The translations under genes and the position numbers were made by a program. From JACMNW01 sp031406155 (GTDB lineage: Bacteria; Pseudomonadota; Alphaproteobacteria; Rhodobacterales; Rhodobacteraceae), in contig JANOGW010000049.1 in assembly GCA_031406155.1 (NCBI GenBank), positions 1 through 64,000 on the forward strand: a DNA stretch of 64,000 bases. The letters run 5' to 3'. The stretch's first letter is position 1. Each line of letters begins with the position of its first letter. The notes beneath the pieces were generated by a model. It worked only from the letters and a program-made list of their open reading frames with translations, made no database searches and had not been told where the DNA came from. Below are positions 62,330 to 64,000 of this stretch, one piece after another.

Positions 62330-64000
62330 TCAGTTTGCGGCCTCCAGACGCGCCAGCTCTGCGGTGACCACTGCCATGAAGGGCGGCGGATTGGCAGGAT
62401 CCACCATTTTTTCCACGACTCGGAACTGCGCCAGCGCCTGCGGGCCCCGCCCAAGGGCTGCGTAGGTCGCGGCCAGATGGTATTGCACGGCTGCGTCATC
62501 TTGCAGGGCTGCGGCAGCGGGTTCAAGGTATCGCAGCGCCTCGTCATGATTGCCAAGACGGTGCGCGATCCAGCCATAGGTATCCTGGAAGGCGGGCACT
62601 TGCGTGCCGCGCAGGCGCCGGGCGATCACCTCGGCGCGGGCCAGACTGGCGGCATCTTCGCGGTGGCTGACCAGCAACGAGGCCAGGTTGTTGGCCACAA
62701 GGGGCCTGCTGCTGTCGCGGGCATAAAGCGTCTCGTAGATCGCAATGGCCCCGTCGATATCGCCGCCCTGTTCCAGCACGCCGGCTTTGCGCAGATTGAG
62801 CGCAAGACTGTCGGGCAGGGCGGCAATCGCTGCGTCCAGCACGGTATTTGCCCCGGCACTGTCGCCCCGGCGCAGGCCAAGCTCGAACAGTGCCGTCCAG
62901 GCCCGTTCGTCCTTGCCATCCTCGGTCACAAGTGCGCGGTAGACGGCTTCGGCCTCGTCGAACCTGTCATCCGTGGCCAGTACTGCGGCGCGCAAAAAGC
63001 GCAGATCCGGGTCGTCCGGTGCAGCTTTCAGGGCGGTGTCGACATGGCCAAGGGCGGCGGCGAAGTCGCCCCGGTCGATGTGCGACTGCACGATGGCGGC
63101 ATCGACGGCGATGCCATTCGCAGAACCGGCATCGCGCTTCATCGCATCAAGAAACGCCAGCAGATCCTCGGTGCGGTTCTGGCCTGCCAGACGCTGTGCG
63201 GTCAATTCATCCGCCGATCTGCGGGCATCTTCAGTGTCGAAACTTCGCAGGGTTTCAACCACCCGGTCAACCCGGCTCCAGTCTTGCAGGCGCAGATAAA
63301 TGCCCGCCAGCGTTGTCAGCAAAACGGTGTTCTGCGGCTGCTGGCGCAGGGCGGCAAGCACGGCATCCTCGGCCGGCAAAAGCCGGTCATTGGCGGCCAG
63401 AAACGCCGCATAGCGCAATGCCTCGGGTGGGGCATAGCCAGAGGCATCGGCCGCCAGCGCCAGCATTTCACCCACCAGCTCGCGGTTGCCGTCGCGTTCA
63501 TGCGCCTGCGCCATCAGCGTCATCAGGTCCGGATCACGCGGGGCGACGCCAAGGCCACTGCGCAGGGTTGCGATGGCATCCCCGGTCTTGTCTTCCCGGA
63601 TCAGCCAGTCGGCTTTCAGCTTCAGCGCGGCCACCTCGGTCGGGTTCTCGACCAGCACCTCTTCGATGCGCGCCCGTGCCCGCGCGGTATCGCCGGTCTG
63701 CAGCAGCATCCGGGCCAGTGTCACCTTCAGATCACGGGTTTGCTGGCCAGCCCCGGCCCCCTTGATAAGCGCCTCCATATCGGCAATGGCGGCGTCCTGC
63801 TGACCGGCATCGAAATCAAGCCCGGTCCGGATGCCGCGCAAAAGCACCGTATCCGCCCCTCCCGCCGCAATCATCCGGTCAAGTTCGGCCCGTGCCGCGG
63901 GAAGCCCGCGCATGTCGCCCAGAAACCGGATCAGCTGGATCCTGGCATCCGGGCCCTCAGTGGCAGGGTCTATCTGACGGCGCAGATGCGCCTCGGCGCC
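62330..64000 (-). CDS. TPR-repeat protein of EPS/exosortase system (PrsT-like), 5' partial
   Basis: The frame is open through the right edge, so the N-terminus is outside. The visible 556 residues are a continuous run of tetratricopeptide repeats: DAIATLRSGLGVAPRDPDLMTLMAQAHERDG and LANNLASLL-type helices, with DTYGWIAHRLGNHDEALRYLEPAAAAL near the end. The pattern matches the large PEP-CTERM-system TPR lipoproteins encoded in EPS loci, which act as assembly scaffolds. The Wza-like gene follows on the same strand after 125 bases. Confidence 0.82.
   Translation of the reverse strand, partial: GAEAHLRRQIDPATEGPDARIQLIRFLGDMRGLPAARAELDRMIAAGGADTVLLRGIRTGLDFDAGQQDAAIADMEALIKGAGAGQQTRDLKVTLARMLLQTGDTARARARIEEVLVENPTEVAALKLKADWLIREDKTGDAIATLRSGLGVAPRDPDLMTLMAQAHERDGNRELVGEMLALAADASGYAPPEALRYAAFLAANDRLLPAEDAVLAALRQQPQNTVLLTTLAGIYLRLQDWSRVDRVVETLRSFDTEDARRSADELTAQRLAGQNRTEDLLAFLDAMKRDAGSANGIAVDAAIVQSHIDRGDFAAALGHVDTALKAAPDDPDLRFLRAAVLATDDRFDEAEAVYRALVTEDGKDERAWTALFELGLRRGDSAGANTVLDAAIAALPDSLALNLRKAGVLEQGGDIDGAIAIYETLYARDSSRPLVANNLASLLVSHREDAASLARAEVIARRLRGTQVPAFQDTYGWIAHRLGNHDEALRYLEPAAAALQDDAAVQYHLAATYAALGRGPQALAQFRVVEKMVDPANPPPFMAVVTAELARLEAAN

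Noticed and set aside
1..64000. CRISPR arrays, tRNA or rRNA genes, intact insertion sequences
   Set aside because: No regularly spaced repeat arrays, no tRNA-like or rRNA segments and no transposase motifs were seen in the window.

Overview
The window reads as a piece of a Rhodobacteraceae (Alphaproteobacteria, roseobacter/Paracoccus-like) extrachromosomal replicon, plasmid or chromid. The reasons are the generally high GC content, an RPA-family (RepA) replication initiator divergent from parA-parB with an iteron origin between them, and typical alphaproteobacterial exopolysaccharide (EPS) and exosortase genes. No tRNA, rRNA, CRISPR array or intact insertion sequence was seen.

Layout. (1) Left edge to 6.9 kb: an EPS block with an XrtA-type ATPase, a Wzz-domain chain-length protein, a CpsD-like tyrosine kinase, a GT2 glycosyltransferase, a membrane protein and an FrhB-family protein. 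(2) 7.1-34.4 kb: a biosynthetic locus. It holds a 3449-residue hybrid (A-PCP-KS-AT-ACP-aminotransferase-C-A-PCP-TE), an Sfp-type phosphopantetheinyl transferase, a methyltransferase, a CPBP-fold membrane protein without protease residues, a decayed toxin-antitoxin pair, a formylating NRPS protein whose adenylation domain carries an embedded luciferase-like monooxygenase (F-A[LLM]-PCP), and a 3104-residue hybrid (KS-AT-KR-DH-ACP-C-A-PCP-TE). A membrane-anchored hydrolase faces it. (3) 36.0-40.3 kb: the replication and partition module. (4) 40.4-48.5 kb: a GT2 enzyme, a PrsDE-like type I secretion system with an outer-membrane factor, and a probable secreted beta-helix protein. (5) 48.7-64.0 kb: a second EPS block with an asparagine-synthetase-like protein, Wzy-like polymerase, acetyltransferase, SGNH hydrolase, sulfotransferase-like protein, Wzx-like flippase, pyruvyl transferase, GT4 glycosyltransferase, exosortase-EpsI fusion, beta-barrel protein, Wza-like export protein and a TPR protein cut by the right edge.

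How it fits together. Blocks 1 and 5 complement each other (Wzc/CpsD on one side, Wza/Wzx/Wzy/exosortase on the other; FrhB partner on one side, pyruvyl transferase on the other) and probably build one decorated surface polysaccharide. The type I system probably exports the beta-helix protein to the surface. The biosynthetic locus is the most unusual part: it encodes two assembly lines, each with its own loading step and its own TE. My reading of the A-domain codes is Val-like plus beta-Ala-like for the first, and Gly-like plus an unassigned one for the second. I do not recognise this combination as a named product.
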